From the NCBI GenBank assembly GCA_963811585.1, contig CAWERR010000008.1:186001-250000 (forward strand): a DNA stretch of 64,000 nucleotides, written 5' to 3'. Made by a program: the position numbers and the translations under genes. How positions within the stretch are numbered: position 1 is the first letter of the stretch; the number at the start of each line of letters is the position of its first letter. The notes below the pieces were generated by a model. That model was not told where the DNA came from. It saw only the letters and a list, made by a program, of their open reading frames with translations, and searched no databases. The DNA comes from JACDHG01 sp963811585 (GTDB lineage: Bacteria > Actinomycetota > Actinomycetes > Propionibacteriales > Nocardioidaceae). This document shows, in pieces, positions 50,226 through 59,929 of this stretch.

Positions 50226-51027
50226 CCGCAGCGCTGGCTGCCGCGCTGGCGGGCTGTTGCGTGTGGGCGGCGGCAGGTAGTGGGTGGCCGAGGCGGCGGC
50301 TGTCGCGGGCGCGTGCAGACTCGCGCCCGCGGATGCTGGCTCCGCGGGTCGCGGTCGCGATTGGCGCACTCGCGACTTGGCCGCGACTTGGTGGTTCGGC
50401 CGCACCAGCGGCGCGGGCATTGTCGTGGTGTCGCTCGCCGGCAGCCTGATTGTGCTGATGGGGCAACGGCTGGTCGAGGGTGCGACAAGCCGGCGGGTGC
50501 GCCGTCAACGTGCGTGCGCAGTGATCGAGTTCTGTGATGCGCTCGCTGCCGAGTTGCGGGCCGGACTGCCCGCGGTCGCGGCGATCGAGCGCGCGGTCGC
50601 AGTCTGGCCGGCGTGGTCAGCTGTCGCCACCGCGTCACGGCTAGGCGGAGATGTGGCGGGCACGCTGCGCGTGGCAGGTGCCGAGCCGGGTGCTGGGGGT
50701 CTGCGTGCCGTGGCGGCTGCGTGGCAGGTCGCCGAGTGTTCGGGTGCTGCACTCGCCGATGTGCTCGACCAGATCGGGGCCGGGTTGCGGAGCGACGAGG
50801 ACGCCCGCTCCGAAGTGATCGCGTCGCTCGCTCCACCCCGCGCAACGGCCAAGATGCTTGCCGTCCTGCCGGTCTTCGGACTTGGCCTCGGGACGGCGAT
50901 GGAGGCACGGCCGGTCGACTTCCTTCTCCGCACGACGGTCGGGCTCGGGTGCCTGGGTGGCGGGGTCGTTTTGGCTCTCGTCGGTCTGCTCTGGGTCGAA
51001 CGGCTAGCCGACGCGGTGGAGGCATAG
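50222..51027 (+). CDS. tadB: Flp pilus membrane platform protein TadB (T2SSF)
   Basis: TTG start in TTGA overlap with tadA: LTAALAAALAGCCVWAAAGS. One frame break near 50380-50400, then IVVVSLAGSLIVLMGQRLVE, AVIEFCDALAAELRAGLPAV, GGLRAVAAAWQVAECSGAAL and ADVLDQIGAGLRSDEDARSE (T2SSF core). It ends with two C-terminal helices (KMLAVLPVFGLGLGTAMEA and GLGCLGGGVVLALVGLLWVE). Inner-membrane platform of the pilus machine. The stop TAG overlaps the GTG of tadC. Confidence 0.87.
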
Positions 51028-51768
51028 TGCTCATTGCGGCGGTCGCGGCCGCAGCAGCTGTCTGGTTGGCCGTTGCGGACAGCGCCGCCTCGCTCGCCCG
51101 GCTGCGCCTGGCTCCAGAAGTGAGGCCGCAACGGCGTGGCGTGAGCGAGACCAGCAGGTGGGTCGAGGATCCACGGTCACCGAGCTTTGCTCTGCGTCGC
51201 GGCGGCGGGCGCGCTCGGGTGGATGCTGGCCGGGCCGTGGGTCGCTGCCGTTGTGGCCCTCCCCGCGGGTTGGGGGCTGTCGTGGTGGTTGGGAAGGCTG
51301 GAGCCGCCGTCGGTGACACGCGACCGTGAGCTGACCGCCCGCGACCTGCCTGTCGCCGTCGACCTGCTCGCGGCCTGTGCGTACGTCGGCCGACCGCCCG
51401 AGCAGTCACTCGCGATCGTGGCCTCCGCAGTGGGCGGTCCCCTGGGTGCCCGGCTCGAGGCGGTCACCGCCCGGTTGGCCCTCGGTGCCGACCCGCACGG
51501 CGAGTGGCAGCGAGTCGCGGTAGATGAGGAGCTGGCGCCGCTGGCCCGCGCGATGCTCCGCAGTCTCGAATCGGGCGCGCCACTCGTCGACGGTCTGACC
51601 AGGCTGGCTGCGGACCGGCGCCGCGAACGACGTACGCAGGTAGAGATGCGTGCGCGCACGGTCGGTGTGAAGTCGGCGGGGCCTCTGGCCGCGTGCTTCC
51701 TGCCCGCGTTCATGTTGGTCGGCGTCGTCCCGACGATCGCCGGCGCGTTCACACATCTGCAGGGCTGA
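51027..51768 (+). CDS. tadC: Flp pilus membrane platform protein TadC (T2SSF)
   Basis: GTG start: VLIAAVAAAAAVWLAVADSA. After a break near 51185: LCVAAAGALGWMLAGPWVAA, VVALPAGWGLSWWLGRLEPP, ELTARDLPVAVDLLAACAYV, GRPPEQSLAIVASAVGGPLG, AMLRSLESGAPLVDGLTRLA and VGVKSAGPLAACFLPAFMLV. Second platform protein of the Tad system, T2SSF domain in the second half. About 245 residues. It ends the tight ssd-tadABC run; the pilin follows after 145 bases. Confidence 0.87.
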
Positions 51769-51913
51769 CGATCCACAACCGAAGCGTCCACGTTTGTTGT
51801 CAACAGATCCACACCGCCTTATATGGCAGGGCTTTCAGCGTCGCTTGGCTGGTCGGACATCACCTGCACACCACCGTCTCGGCCTCCGGCCGGACGACTG
51901 AAAGGACATCGCC

Positions 51914-52105
51914 ATGACACGAAGCGATCAACCAGCCACTGCTCACGCGCGCACAGAGGAGGGAATGAACACTGCTGAGTACGCCGTCGGCACCGTAGGG
52001 GCGTGCGGCTTCGCGACCCTCCTCTACCAGCTGCTCACGTCTGATTTCGGGGAGGACCTGCTCACCGAAATCTTCGAGCGGGTCACCAGCCTGCTGCCGT
52101 TCTGA
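51914..52105 (+). CDS. Flp-type pilin-like protein (DUF4244)
   Basis: 63 residues: MTRSDQPATAHARTEEGMNT, AEYAVGTVGACGFATLLYQL, then a short acidic tail ending SLLPF. The E-x-G-M-(N/S)-T-A-E-Y-A pattern ahead of a hydrophobic helix is the prepilin-like processing and assembly region of DUF4244 proteins (Rv3656c position). ATG start after GAAAGGAC. It is probably the structural subunit. No prepilin peptidase is in this window. Confidence 0.88.
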   Translation: MTRSDQPATAHARTEEGMNTAEYAVGTVGACGFATLLYQLLTSDFGEDLLTEIFERVTSLLPF

Positions 52106-52163
52106 CCTCTGCACGGCTTGAGCGCCTGGAGCACGCCCTGCCACAGTCCCGAAGGAGTAGTAG

Positions 52164-52574
52164 ATGCAGACACGTCTTCAGGTGTCGTCAGGGCGACGAC
52201 ACGACAGCAGCCGAGCAGATCGCGGGAGTGTCACCGCCGAGGCGGCCGTCGTGCTCCCGGTCATTGCCGCGTTCGTCCTCAGTCTCGTCTGGATGGTGGC
52301 GATAGGTCTGGCCCAGGTGCAGGTGGTCGATGCGGCCCGTGACGCTGCGCGATCCCTTGCCCGTGGTGACAGCGAGACCACTGCCATCGCTGCCGCTCGT
52401 GCCACCGCACCCCGCGGAGCGGACGTGACTGTGTCGTACGACGGCAGCCGCGTCAGCGTGGTCGTGTCAGCGTCAGAGACCGGCCCGGGATGGCTGCTCG
52501 CGCCCCTGCCTACGGTGACCGTGAGGTCAGAGTCGACGGTAGAGGTCGAGCGCGGTGTCGACGGACCGTCGTAG
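52164..52574 (+). CDS. TadE-like pseudopilin
   Basis: 136 residues: an N-terminal RGSVTAEAAVVLPVIAAFVL segment (the pilin-like Glu ahead of a long hydrophobic helix), then LVWMVAIGLAQVQVVDAARD, AARSLARGD, and a beta-rich extracellular part (VTVSYDGSRVSVVVSASETG). Corresponds to Rv3655c. Its end overlaps the start of the next gene by 20 bases. Confidence 0.87.
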   Translation: MQTRLQVSSGRRHDSSRADRGSVTAEAAVVLPVIAAFVLSLVWMVAIGLAQVQVVDAARDAARSLARGDSETTAIAAARATAPRGADVTVSYDGSRVSVVVSASETGPGWLLAPLPTVTVRSESTVEVERGVDGPS

Positions 52575-52914
52575 TGGCGCGTCCGCGGGCTTCGCGACTG
52601 TCTGGGCGGTGATCTGGACTACGGTCCTCGTCCTGGTCGGCTGGGTCTGCCTCCTAGTCGCGGGGCTGGTCGCCCGGCAGCACCAGCTCGATGGAGCGGC
52701 CGACCTGGTCGCGTTGTCGGCGGCCTCGCGGGCCCAGCGCGGCGGAGACGGCTGCGAAGCTGCGGCGGAGATCGCTGCCGCCAACCACGTGTCGCTGGTG
52801 ACCTGCTGGGCCGATGGCATCGACGTCGTGGTCGAGGTCAGCGACAAGGTCGACCTGCCGTTCGGCATCAGCGGCAGGCTGGCGGGGCACGCACGTGCTG
52901 GACCGGAGCGGTAG
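52555..52914 (+). CDS. TadE/TadG-like helicase-neighbourhood pseudopilin (Rv3654c-like)
   Basis: 119 residues. GTG start within the end of tadE. ASAGFATVWAVIWTTVLVLV and GWVCLLVAGLVARQHQLDGA make the transmembrane helix, then ADLVALSAASRAQRGGDGCE and AAAEIAAANHVSLVTCWADG (two Cys), IDVVVEVSDKVDLPFGISGR. Conserved pattern of the 'helicase/secretion neighbourhood TadE-like' family next to the Lhr-like helicase. Last gene of the pilus cluster. Confidence 0.86.
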   Translation: MSTDRRSGASAGFATVWAVIWTTVLVLVGWVCLLVAGLVARQHQLDGAADLVALSAASRAQRGGDGCEAAAEIAAANHVSLVTCWADGIDVVVEVSDKVDLPFGISGRLAGHARAGPER

Positions 52915-52928
52915 CCGGCGCGTGCTCG

Positions 52929-53309
52929 CTACGTGCGGTCGCGCGGCGCGGTGTCGAACGACTCGTCTGCGTCGCGCGGAGGATGGTCGTGCCGGGTCTG
53001 CGTCGAGCCTGCGGTGCCGGTCCCGGGATCGTTCTCGTCGGGGCGGGACTTGCTGGCCGCGTCGGCGCGTGCCTTGAGCTCCTTGATGTCGGCGCGACGT
53101 CGTCGACTCCGCCGCAAGCCAGCAACCAGCACGAGGATTCCCACTACACCGAGAAGGAGGGTCAGGGCACCGGAAAGGAAGACGCCCGCGACACTGCTGT
53201 CGATCTCGAACCACTCGAGGTCGATCGTGGTGGGTTGGTCGCCTCGGGCCAGCGTGGCCACCACGATCACGGCGCAGACCAGCAGCATTAGCACGCCCAG
53301 AATCACCAT
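52929..53309 (-). CDS. Small two-helix membrane protein
   Basis: 126 residues. MVILGVLMLLVCAVIVVATL and GVFLSGALTLLLGVVGILVL are transmembrane; between them is a short charged loop (RGDQPTTIDLEWFEIDSSV). The tail from residue 65 is basic (RRSRRRRADIKELKARADAA) then acidic and disordered. The layout resembles LapA-domain proteins, though not diagnostically. It is convergent with the pilus cluster and on the same strand as the helicase. Confidence 0.65.
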   Translation of the reverse strand: MVILGVLMLLVCAVIVVATLARGDQPTTIDLEWFEIDSSVAGVFLSGALTLLLGVVGILVLVAGLRRSRRRRADIKELKARADAASKSRPDENDPGTGTAGSTQTRHDHPPRDADESFDTAPRDRT

Positions 53310-53378
53310 CGGCGCTCACTCCTCTCGACCACAACCCCAGGGTCCCGGCGATCGGGATGGACCGCAACCGTAGCCACT

Positions 53379-55730
53379 TCAGGGCGTGCCAGCGAGCAGG
53401 GCGTCGAGCATCCGCACCGCGCCGCTCTTGTCCAGCGGGCTGTTCCCGTTGCCGCACTTCGGGGACTGCACGCACGACGGGCAGCCTTCGTCGCAGGTGC
53501 ATGACGTGATGGCCTCGCGGGTGGCGGCTAGCCAGGTCGCGGCCTTGGCATAGCCCTGTTCGGCGAAGCCGGCACCGCCAGGGTGGCCGTCGTACACGAA
53601 CACCGTGAGCAACCCGGTGTCCTCGTGCAGGGCCGTCGAGACGCCGCCGATGTCCCAGCGATCACAGGTGGCGAACAGTGGCAGCAGCCCGATCGACGCG
53701 TGCTCGGCGGCGTGCGCTGCCCCGGGGATGTCAGCGCTGCCGAGTCCCGCTGCCGCCAGCTGGTCGGGCGTCAAGGTCCACCAGACCGCCTTGGTGAGCA
53801 GCTCGCGGACGGGCAAGTCGAGAGGTTCCTCGCCCAGCACTTCGCCGGAGCCGACCCGCAGCTTCAGGAACGCCACGATCTGCGACGACACCTGGACGGA
53901 CCCGAACGCAAGCGTCCCGTCGCCCCACGACGTCGCGACGTCGGTGTCCACGATCGTGATGTCGGTGACGTCGCGCGCCGTCGTTGAGTACTCCGGGTCT
54001 GCGAGGTCCACGAGTGCCACGCCCTCGTGGAGGTCGAAGTCGGAGACGAGGTAGGTCTGACCCATGTGCACGTACACCGCGCCACGATGCACGTTCGCGT
54101 GGGCAGAGCCGGCGTCGACCGTGCCGACGAGCCGGCCGGTTGCCCCCTCGACGATCCGTACGGGCGATCCACCGCTCGACCGGATGTCGGCGAGCTCGGC
54201 TGCGCGGTCTCGACGGGTCCAGAACCAGCCGCGGCTCCGTCGGCGCAGGTACCCAGCCTCGACCAGCGACGCGACGACGGCGGCCACGTCACCGGCGAAG
54301 AGCGGGAGGTCCTCGTCAGTGAGCGGCAGCTCCTGGGCGGCCGCACACAGGTGGGGCGCGACGACGTACGGGTTGCCCGGGTCGAAGACGGTCGCCTCGA
54401 CCGGCGCACCGAGGAGCGCCTCGGGATGGGTGACGAGATAGGTGTCGAGCGGGTCGCCTCTTGCCACGAGAATCCCGAGCCCGCCTTGCCCTTCGCGTCC
54501 GGATCTGCCGACCTGCTGCCACATCGAGGCGCGGGTGCCCGGGAACCCGGCCATCACCACGGCATCGAGCCCGTCGATGTCGATGCCGAGCTCGAGCGCG
54601 TTCGTGCTGGCCACAGCCAGCAGCTCACCCGACTTCAGTTGGCGCTCCAGCTCGCGCCGGTCCTCCGGCAGGTAGCCGCCCCGGTACGGCGCCACGCGCT
54701 CCGCCAGCCCCGGGTCGACGTCGGCCAGGAGTTCGCGGGTGTGCAGCGCCAGTATCTCGGCCCCCCGCCGACTCCGCACGAACGCCAGCGTGCGGATGCC
54801 GTCGGCGACCAGGTCAGCCACCAGGTCGGCTGTCTCCGAGCCCGCCGAGCGGCGCACCGGAGCGCCGTGCTCGCCGGTCAGCGAGGTCAGGGGTGGTTCC
54901 CACAAGGCGAGCGCGGTGCGCCCCCGCGGCGACCCGTCTTCCGTCACCGCCATCACCGGTGCCCCGATCAGGCGCGTCGCGGTCACCTCGGGTTCCGCCG
55001 TCGTTGCCGACGCCAGCACGAAGACCGGGCTCGCGTCGTAATGGGCAGAAACTCTGCGCAGCCGCCGCAGGATCTGTGCCACATGCGAGCCGAAGACGCC
55101 CCGGTAGTAGTGGCACTCGTCGACCACGACGAACCTCAGCGACCCCCAGAACGGCGCCCAGCGCGCATGACGAGGCAGCATCGTCCGATGCAGCATGTCG
55201 GGGTTGGTCAGCACGTAGTTGGCGTGGCTGCGAGCCCAGTCGCGCTCCTCATGCGTCGAGTCGCCGTCGTACGTCGTCGAGCGCACTCCGGGCACTCCCA
55301 GTGCGGCCAGCGCCGCCTGCTGGTCCTGGGCGAGCGCCTTGGTCGGCGATAGGTACAGCACCGTGTCACCGCGGTCGCTGGGATCGTCGATGCTTGCCGC
55401 GATGGCCGACAGGGCAGGCAGCAGGTACGCCAGTGACTTGCCCGACGCCGTACCCGTCGAGACCACGGTGTGCTGGCCGTGCCAGGCCAGGTCGGCGGCT
55501 TGCTCCTGGTGGCTCCACGGTGCGACAACGCCCCGGTCGAGGTAGGCCGCGCTGACAGCAGGGTGGGTCCAGGCCGGCCAATTCGCGACCCGCGCCTGCC
55601 GCGCCTCCACCACCTCGAGGTGGGTGAGCCGGTCGCGACGCTGCCCCACGCCAGCGAGGCCGAGGGCGACTGCCTCGGGGTCAAAACCCGGTCGCCCGTC
55701 GCGCACCACAACGTCGTCACGGGCAGCCAT
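53379..55730 (-). CDS. DEAD/DEAH-box helicase, MrfA-like with DUF1998 (Rv3649-like)
   Basis: 783 residues, intact. Start ATG 55730 (MAARDDVVVRDGRPGFDPEA). Motif I VVSTGTASGKSLAYLLPALS, Ia YLSPTKALAQDQ, Ib YVLTNPDMLHRTM, motif II VVVDECHYYRGVFGSHVAQI (DECH), III VLASATTAEP, IV FVRSRRGAEILALHTRELL, V ASTNALELGIDIDGLDAVVM and VI WQQVGRSGREGQGGLGILVA. The C-terminal cysteines CTCDEGCPSCVQSPKCGN match the zinc site of MrfA/DUF1998 helicases involved in mitomycin-type repair. 3'-5' DNA helicase by family. Confidence 0.93.
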   Translation of the reverse strand: MAARDDVVVRDGRPGFDPEAVALGLAGVGQRRDRLTHLEVVEARQARVANWPAWTHPAVSAAYLDRGVVAPWSHQEQAADLAWHGQHTVVSTGTASGKSLAYLLPALSAIAASIDDPSDRGDTVLYLSPTKALAQDQQAALAALGVPGVRSTTYDGDSTHEERDWARSHANYVLTNPDMLHRTMLPRHARWAPFWGSLRFVVVDECHYYRGVFGSHVAQILRRLRRVSAHYDASPVFVLASATTAEPEVTATRLIGAPVMAVTEDGSPRGRTALALWEPPLTSLTGEHGAPVRRSAGSETADLVADLVADGIRTLAFVRSRRGAEILALHTRELLADVDPGLAERVAPYRGGYLPEDRRELERQLKSGELLAVASTNALELGIDIDGLDAVVMAGFPGTRASMWQQVGRSGREGQGGLGILVARGDPLDTYLVTHPEALLGAPVEATVFDPGNPYVVAPHLCAAAQELPLTDEDLPLFAGDVAAVVASLVEAGYLRRRSRGWFWTRRDRAAELADIRSSGGSPVRIVEGATGRLVGTVDAGSAHANVHRGAVYVHMGQTYLVSDFDLHEGVALVDLADPEYSTTARDVTDITIVDTDVATSWGDGTLAFGSVQVSSQIVAFLKLRVGSGEVLGEEPLDLPVRELLTKAVWWTLTPDQLAAAGLGSADIPGAAHAAEHASIGLLPLFATCDRWDIGGVSTALHEDTGLLTVFVYDGHPGGAGFAEQGYAKAATWLAATREAITSCTCDEGCPSCVQSPKCGNGNSPLDKSGAVRMLDALLAGTP

Positions 55731-55841
55731 CACAGCCTCATATCCTCGCATCCCGTTCTGACCGGTACTTGACGTGGTTGAATGCTGGGGCCAAGAGTTT
55801 GGACGTTGACGGTCATAAAGTGCGACAACAAGGAGCGACCG

Positions 55842-56177
55842 ATGGACCTGTCATTGGACAACCGGGAGTCCGGTGAGCGCATGGTCGTCGATGTCGGCGG
55901 GGAGATTGATGTTTACACCGCGCCGAAGCTCCGCGAGCGGCTCGTCGGCCTCATCAACTCGGGCCATCACGACCTGATCGTCAACCTCGAAGGCGTGGAC
56001 TTCCTCGACTCGACCGGTCTCGGTGTCCTGGTGGGCGCACTGAAGCGTGTACGTGCCCACGAAGGCAGCCTGGTGCTCGTCTGCACCCAGGAGCGGCTGC
56101 TCAAGATCTTCCGCATCACCGGGCTGGCCAAGGTCTTCCCGATCTTCGACTCGGTCGAGGCCGCCTCCCGGACCTGA
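55842..56177 (+). CDS. STAS-domain anti-sigma factor antagonist
   Basis: 111 residues: MDLSLDNRESGERMVVDVGG, EIDVYTAPKLRERLVGLINS, LEGVDFLDSTGLGVLVGALK (phosphorylatable Ser57), RLLKIFRITGLAKVFPIFDS. Typical of SpoIIAA/BldG/RsbV proteins, which sequester an anti-sigma kinase when unphosphorylated. Here it stands alone; no anti-sigma kinase or sigma gene is adjacent. Ribosome site AAGGAGCG before the ATG at 55842. Confidence 0.93.
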   Translation: MDLSLDNRESGERMVVDVGGEIDVYTAPKLRERLVGLINSGHHDLIVNLEGVDFLDSTGLGVLVGALKRVRAHEGSLVLVCTQERLLKIFRITGLAKVFPIFDSVEAASRT

Positions 56178-56356
56178 TGCCTTCGCGGTGTCCTGACCCG
56201 CCCCGCGCACTCATCCGTGCGGCGAAGTCGCTAGACTCCCCGCCGACTTGTCTGTGGTGACTGGCAGCACTGCCCGCCCACCGCGCGGTCACTCACTTCT
56301 CCGCACCACGCCAGCTGTATACGCAATGGGGCCGTAGGGCCCCGTGGAGGTACCGG

Positions 56357-58681
56357 ATGTCACGGCTCAGCCTCGCCGCCGAAAGCGGCGCTGACCTGTC
56401 CCTGTCCGGCGGCAACACCACTCTTGTCGTCATCGTGCTCGTCATCGCCCTCGTGGCGCTGGCCATGGCCACGTTGTTCCGGCAGGAAGTGTTGGCCGCC
56501 CCCGATGGCACGGAAAAGATGCAGGTCATCGGCCAGGCGGTGCAAGAGGGAGCCCAAGCCTTCCTCGCCCGTCAGTTCAAGACGCTCGCTGTGTTCGCCG
56601 CGATCGCGTTCCTGGCGCTCTTCGTGCTGCCCGGCGACGCCAGCGTGCGGTTCGGCCGGTCGATCTTCTTCGTGGTGGGCGCCTCCTTCTCTGCCGCGAT
56701 CGGCTACCTGGGGATGTCCCTGGCTGTGCGTGCGAACGTGCGGGTGGCGGCTGCCGCCCGTGACGAGGGCCGCGACCCTGCGATGCGTGTTGCGTTCAGG
56801 ACCGGCGGGTTCGTGGGAATGCTGACAGTCGGCTTCGGCCTGCTTGGCGCCTCCCTCGTGGTGCTCATCTACAAGGGCGACGCGCCCGACGTACTCGAGG
56901 GCTTCGGCTTCGGCGCGGCGCTGTTGGCCATGTTCATGCGTGTTGGTGGCGGCATCTTCACCAAAGCCGCCGACGTCGGTGCCGACCTCGTCGGCAAGGT
57001 GGAGAAGAACATCCCCGAAGACGACCCGCGCAACGCCGCCACGATCGCCGACAACGTGGGCGACAACGTCGGCGACTGCGCCGGGATGGCTGCGGACCTC
57101 TTCGAGTCGTATGCCGTCATGCTCGTCGCGGCCCTGATCCTCGGCGGCGCAGCGTTCGGCGAAGACGGCCTGGTCTACCCGCTGATCGTCCCGGCGATCG
57201 GCGCCCTGACCGCCATCCTCGGCGTCTACCTGTGCAAGCCGAGACCCACCGAGGGCGGCCTGACGACGATCAACCGAGCTTTCTACGTCTCGGCAGCTGT
57301 GTCGGCCATTGTCTGCACGATCGCCGCGTTCTCCTACCTGCCGACGTCGTTCGCCGACCTCAACGGCGCGGTTGACGCGGACGGTAACCCCGCCCTCATC
57401 GCCACGGTCGCGGTGATCATCGGCATCGTGCTGGCCGCGCTGATCCTCGCGCTGACGGGCTACTTCACCGGCACGGAGTTCCGCCCGGTGAAGGACGTCG
57501 GCAAGACGGCCCTCACCGGCCCGGCAACCGTCATCTTGTCCGGTCTCTCCGTCGGTTTCGAGTCGGCGGTCTACACAGCCCTCGTGATCGGCGCCGCGGT
57601 CTACGGCGCGTTCCTGCTGGGTGGTGGCGTCGTGGTCGTGTCGCTGTTCGCAGTGGCACTCGCCGGCTGCGGCCTGCTGACGACCGTCGGTGTGATCGTC
57701 GCGATGGACACGTTCGGCCCCGTCTCCGACAACGCCCAGGGCATCGCGGAGATGTCAGGCGACGTCCACGGCGAAGGGTCGGCCATCCTGACCGAGCTCG
57801 ACGCCGTCGGCAACACGACCAAAGCCATCACCAAGGGCATCGCGATCGCGACAGCCGTGTTGGCGGCAACGGCGCTGTTCGGCGCGTTCAGGGGCGAGAT
57901 CACCGACGCGTTCCTCGACTCCGAAGCCACTGGGGCGGGGCTCACCGAAGCCGAGACGCTCAACTACGGCGGCGTCTTGAACGTGGCCGACCCCGCCAAC
58001 CTCGTCGGCCTCCTCATCGGTGCCGCCGTCGTGTTCCTCTTCTCCGGCCTCGCGATCAGCGCCGTCGGACGTGCGGCTGGCGCAGTCGTTTTCGAGGTGC
58101 GTCGCCAGTTCCGCGAGATCCCCGGGATCATGGAGGGCACTGGTCGTCCCGAGTACGGCAAGGTCGTCGACATCTGCACGCGCGACTCCCTACGCGAGCT
58201 CGCGACGCCGGGCCTGCTCGCGATCCTGGCTCCGATCGCCGTCGGCTTCGGCCTCGGAGTCGGTCCCCTCGGCGCGTACCTCGCCGGAGCGATCGGCACC
58301 GGCACGCTGATGGCGGTCTTCCTCGCCAACTCAGGCGGCGCCTGGGACAACGCAAAGAAGCTGGTCGAGGACGGCGTCCACGGCGGCAAGGGCTCACTCG
58401 CCCACGAGGCAACGATCATCGGCGACACGGTGGGAGACCCGTTCAAGGACACCGCCGGCCCTGCGATCAACCCGCTGCTCAAGGTCATGAACCTCGTGTC
58501 GCTGCTGATCGCGCCGGCCATCGTCGGCATGAGTGTGGGCACGGACGAGAACAACCCGCTCCGCATCTTGATCGCAGTGGTGGCGGCCCTCGGCATCGCG
58601 ACAGCGGTCTACATCTCCAAGCGGCGCCCGATCGCCATCGGGGAGACCAACGAGCAGCCGGCTCAGGTAACGCCTGCCTGA
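56357..58681 (+). CDS. hppA: K+-independent H+-translocating pyrophosphatase
   Basis: 774 residues, intact, about 16 helices. It couples hydrolysis of pyrophosphate to proton export or vacuolar-type pumping across the membrane. Substrate site KAADVGADLVGKVEKNIPED and DPRNAATIADNVGDNVGDCA; later VGNTTKAITKGIAIATAVL, where Lys489 occupies the position that distinguishes K+-independent (Lys) from K+-dependent (Ala) enzymes. DTVGDPFKDTAGPAINPLLK closes the active site. A hydrophobic tail with KRRP follows. ATG after GGAGGTACCG. Confidence 0.96.
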   Translation: MSRLSLAAESGADLSLSGGNTTLVVIVLVIALVALAMATLFRQEVLAAPDGTEKMQVIGQAVQEGAQAFLARQFKTLAVFAAIAFLALFVLPGDASVRFGRSIFFVVGASFSAAIGYLGMSLAVRANVRVAAAARDEGRDPAMRVAFRTGGFVGMLTVGFGLLGASLVVLIYKGDAPDVLEGFGFGAALLAMFMRVGGGIFTKAADVGADLVGKVEKNIPEDDPRNAATIADNVGDNVGDCAGMAADLFESYAVMLVAALILGGAAFGEDGLVYPLIVPAIGALTAILGVYLCKPRPTEGGLTTINRAFYVSAAVSAIVCTIAAFSYLPTSFADLNGAVDADGNPALIATVAVIIGIVLAALILALTGYFTGTEFRPVKDVGKTALTGPATVILSGLSVGFESAVYTALVIGAAVYGAFLLGGGVVVVSLFAVALAGCGLLTTVGVIVAMDTFGPVSDNAQGIAEMSGDVHGEGSAILTELDAVGNTTKAITKGIAIATAVLAATALFGAFRGEITDAFLDSEATGAGLTEAETLNYGGVLNVADPANLVGLLIGAAVVFLFSGLAISAVGRAAGAVVFEVRRQFREIPGIMEGTGRPEYGKVVDICTRDSLRELATPGLLAILAPIAVGFGLGVGPLGAYLAGAIGTGTLMAVFLANSGGAWDNAKKLVEDGVHGGKGSLAHEATIIGDTVGDPFKDTAGPAINPLLKVMNLVSLLIAPAIVGMSVGTDENNPLRILIAVVAALGIATAVYISKRRPIAIGETNEQPAQVTPA

Positions 58682-58693
58682 CAGCAGAACCCT

Positions 58694-58731
58694 GAAAGGG
58701 CCCTCGACCCCTGCGGTCGCAGGGCCCTTTC
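58694..58731 (+). terminator. Terminator of hppA
   Basis: GAAAGGGCCCT and AGGGCCCTTTC form a perfect 11-bp stem with a 16-base loop, a few bases after the hppA stop. The 3' arm ends in CCCTTTC, a weak U-run, as usual for actinobacterial intrinsic terminators. Confidence 0.85.
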
Positions 58732-58777
58732 GCCCTTCTGCTGGGCAGGAGGCCAGGCATTGCCGCACTAGGATCGG

Positions 58778-59929
58778 GTGCGGTTCGTCGCACCTGGACA
58801 ACGAAGGAGGCTGATCCCGCTGGCACGCTCGGTCTCGCTGCACGTGGGTGTGGCCAAGACGGGGACGTCATACCTGCAACGCATCCTGTTCAGCAACAAG
58901 GAGAGGTTGCGAGCCGCAGGCCACCTCTACCCGGGCGACTCCCCGCACACCCACTTCCGGGCAGCGCTCGACCTGCGCGGTGGCAGCTTCAAGGGGCATT
59001 CGTACGACAAGGCGCGAGGCACCTGGCCACGCCTGGCAGATGAGGTCCGAGCGTTCGACGGCTCCGCGATCATCTCGCACGAGATGTTCGCCCGGACCGG
59101 CACCAACGGCCGTACCCGAGTCGTGTCAGACCTCGCGGTCGACGATCTCCAGGTCGTGATCACGGCTCGCGACCTCGGTCGGCAGATCCCGGCGGTCTGG
59201 CAGGAGAACGTCAAGAACCGCAGCGAGAACACGTACGCCGAGTACCTGCACGCGATCTTCGAGCAGCCGTCAGAATATGACGCCGAGGTGGCAGACGAGC
59301 TGGCCAACAGGTTCTGGCGCGCGCATGACCTGGCAGGCGTGGCCGCGCGCTGGGCCAAGCAGGTGACACCAGAGAACGTGACGATCGTGACCGTCCCACA
59401 TGACGCCGACGACCCTGACGAGCTGTGGAACCGGTTCAGGGAGGCGTGCAGGCTGCCCGAGCTCGACTACGAGATCCCCCCGGGCCGGGAGAACAAGTCG
59501 CTAGGGTCCGCGGAGTCCGAGGTGCTCCGGCGGATGAACGCGAAGTTCCCTGAGCGCATGTCGTGGCCGCAATACGAGGCGTTGGTCAAGGGGAAGTTCG
59601 CCGTCAAGGTGCTAGCTGCCCACCGTGCTCACGGCCCGCTCGACGTACCGGCCGCGTGGCGCGAGCAGACGGTGGCGACCGCAGAGCGACAGATTGAGCG
59701 GCTATCACAGCAGGGCTACCGCGTCGTCGGCAACCTCGATGAGCTGCGTCCCCGCTTTACCGGCGCGGCGAACCGGTCACCGGACGACTTGAGCCAGGAC
59801 GAGTTGCTCGACCTCACGGTCGAGCTCCTTGCGCGGGTGGCGGAGAAAACCCGGGGTCGGCAGGCGGTGCCTGAACGAGGGAAGACGAGTGCCTGGAGGC
59901 GAGTGGTGAGAAGGTTGCGGCGTGACTGA
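58778..59929 (+). CDS. Sulfotransferase-like protein 1
   Basis: About 383 residues from GTG 58778. A perfect AAGGAGG at 58804 followed nine bases later by CTG 58820 suggests true initiation at CTG (or a miscalled ATG/GTG), giving ARSVSLHVGVAKTGTSYLQ. The 5'-phosphosulfate loop is VAKTGTSYLQR (others have PKTGTTYLQ). The 3'-phosphate region is DLQVVITARDLGRQIPAVWQ. SAESEVLRRMNAKFPERMSW is shared with the paralogues, and the C terminus is basic (RRVVRRLRRD). By family it should transfer sulfate from PAPS to a glycan or lipid. The stop overlaps gene 2 by 8 bases. Confidence 0.8.
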   Translation: MRFVAPGQRRRLIPLARSVSLHVGVAKTGTSYLQRILFSNKERLRAAGHLYPGDSPHTHFRAALDLRGGSFKGHSYDKARGTWPRLADEVRAFDGSAIISHEMFARTGTNGRTRVVSDLAVDDLQVVITARDLGRQIPAVWQENVKNRSENTYAEYLHAIFEQPSEYDAEVADELANRFWRAHDLAGVAARWAKQVTPENVTIVTVPHDADDPDELWNRFREACRLPELDYEIPPGRENKSLGSAESEVLRRMNAKFPERMSWPQYEALVKGKFAVKVLAAHRAHGPLDVPAAWREQTVATAERQIERLSQQGYRVVGNLDELRPRFTGAANRSPDDLSQDELLDLTVELLARVAEKTRGRQAVPERGKTSAWRRVVRRLRRD

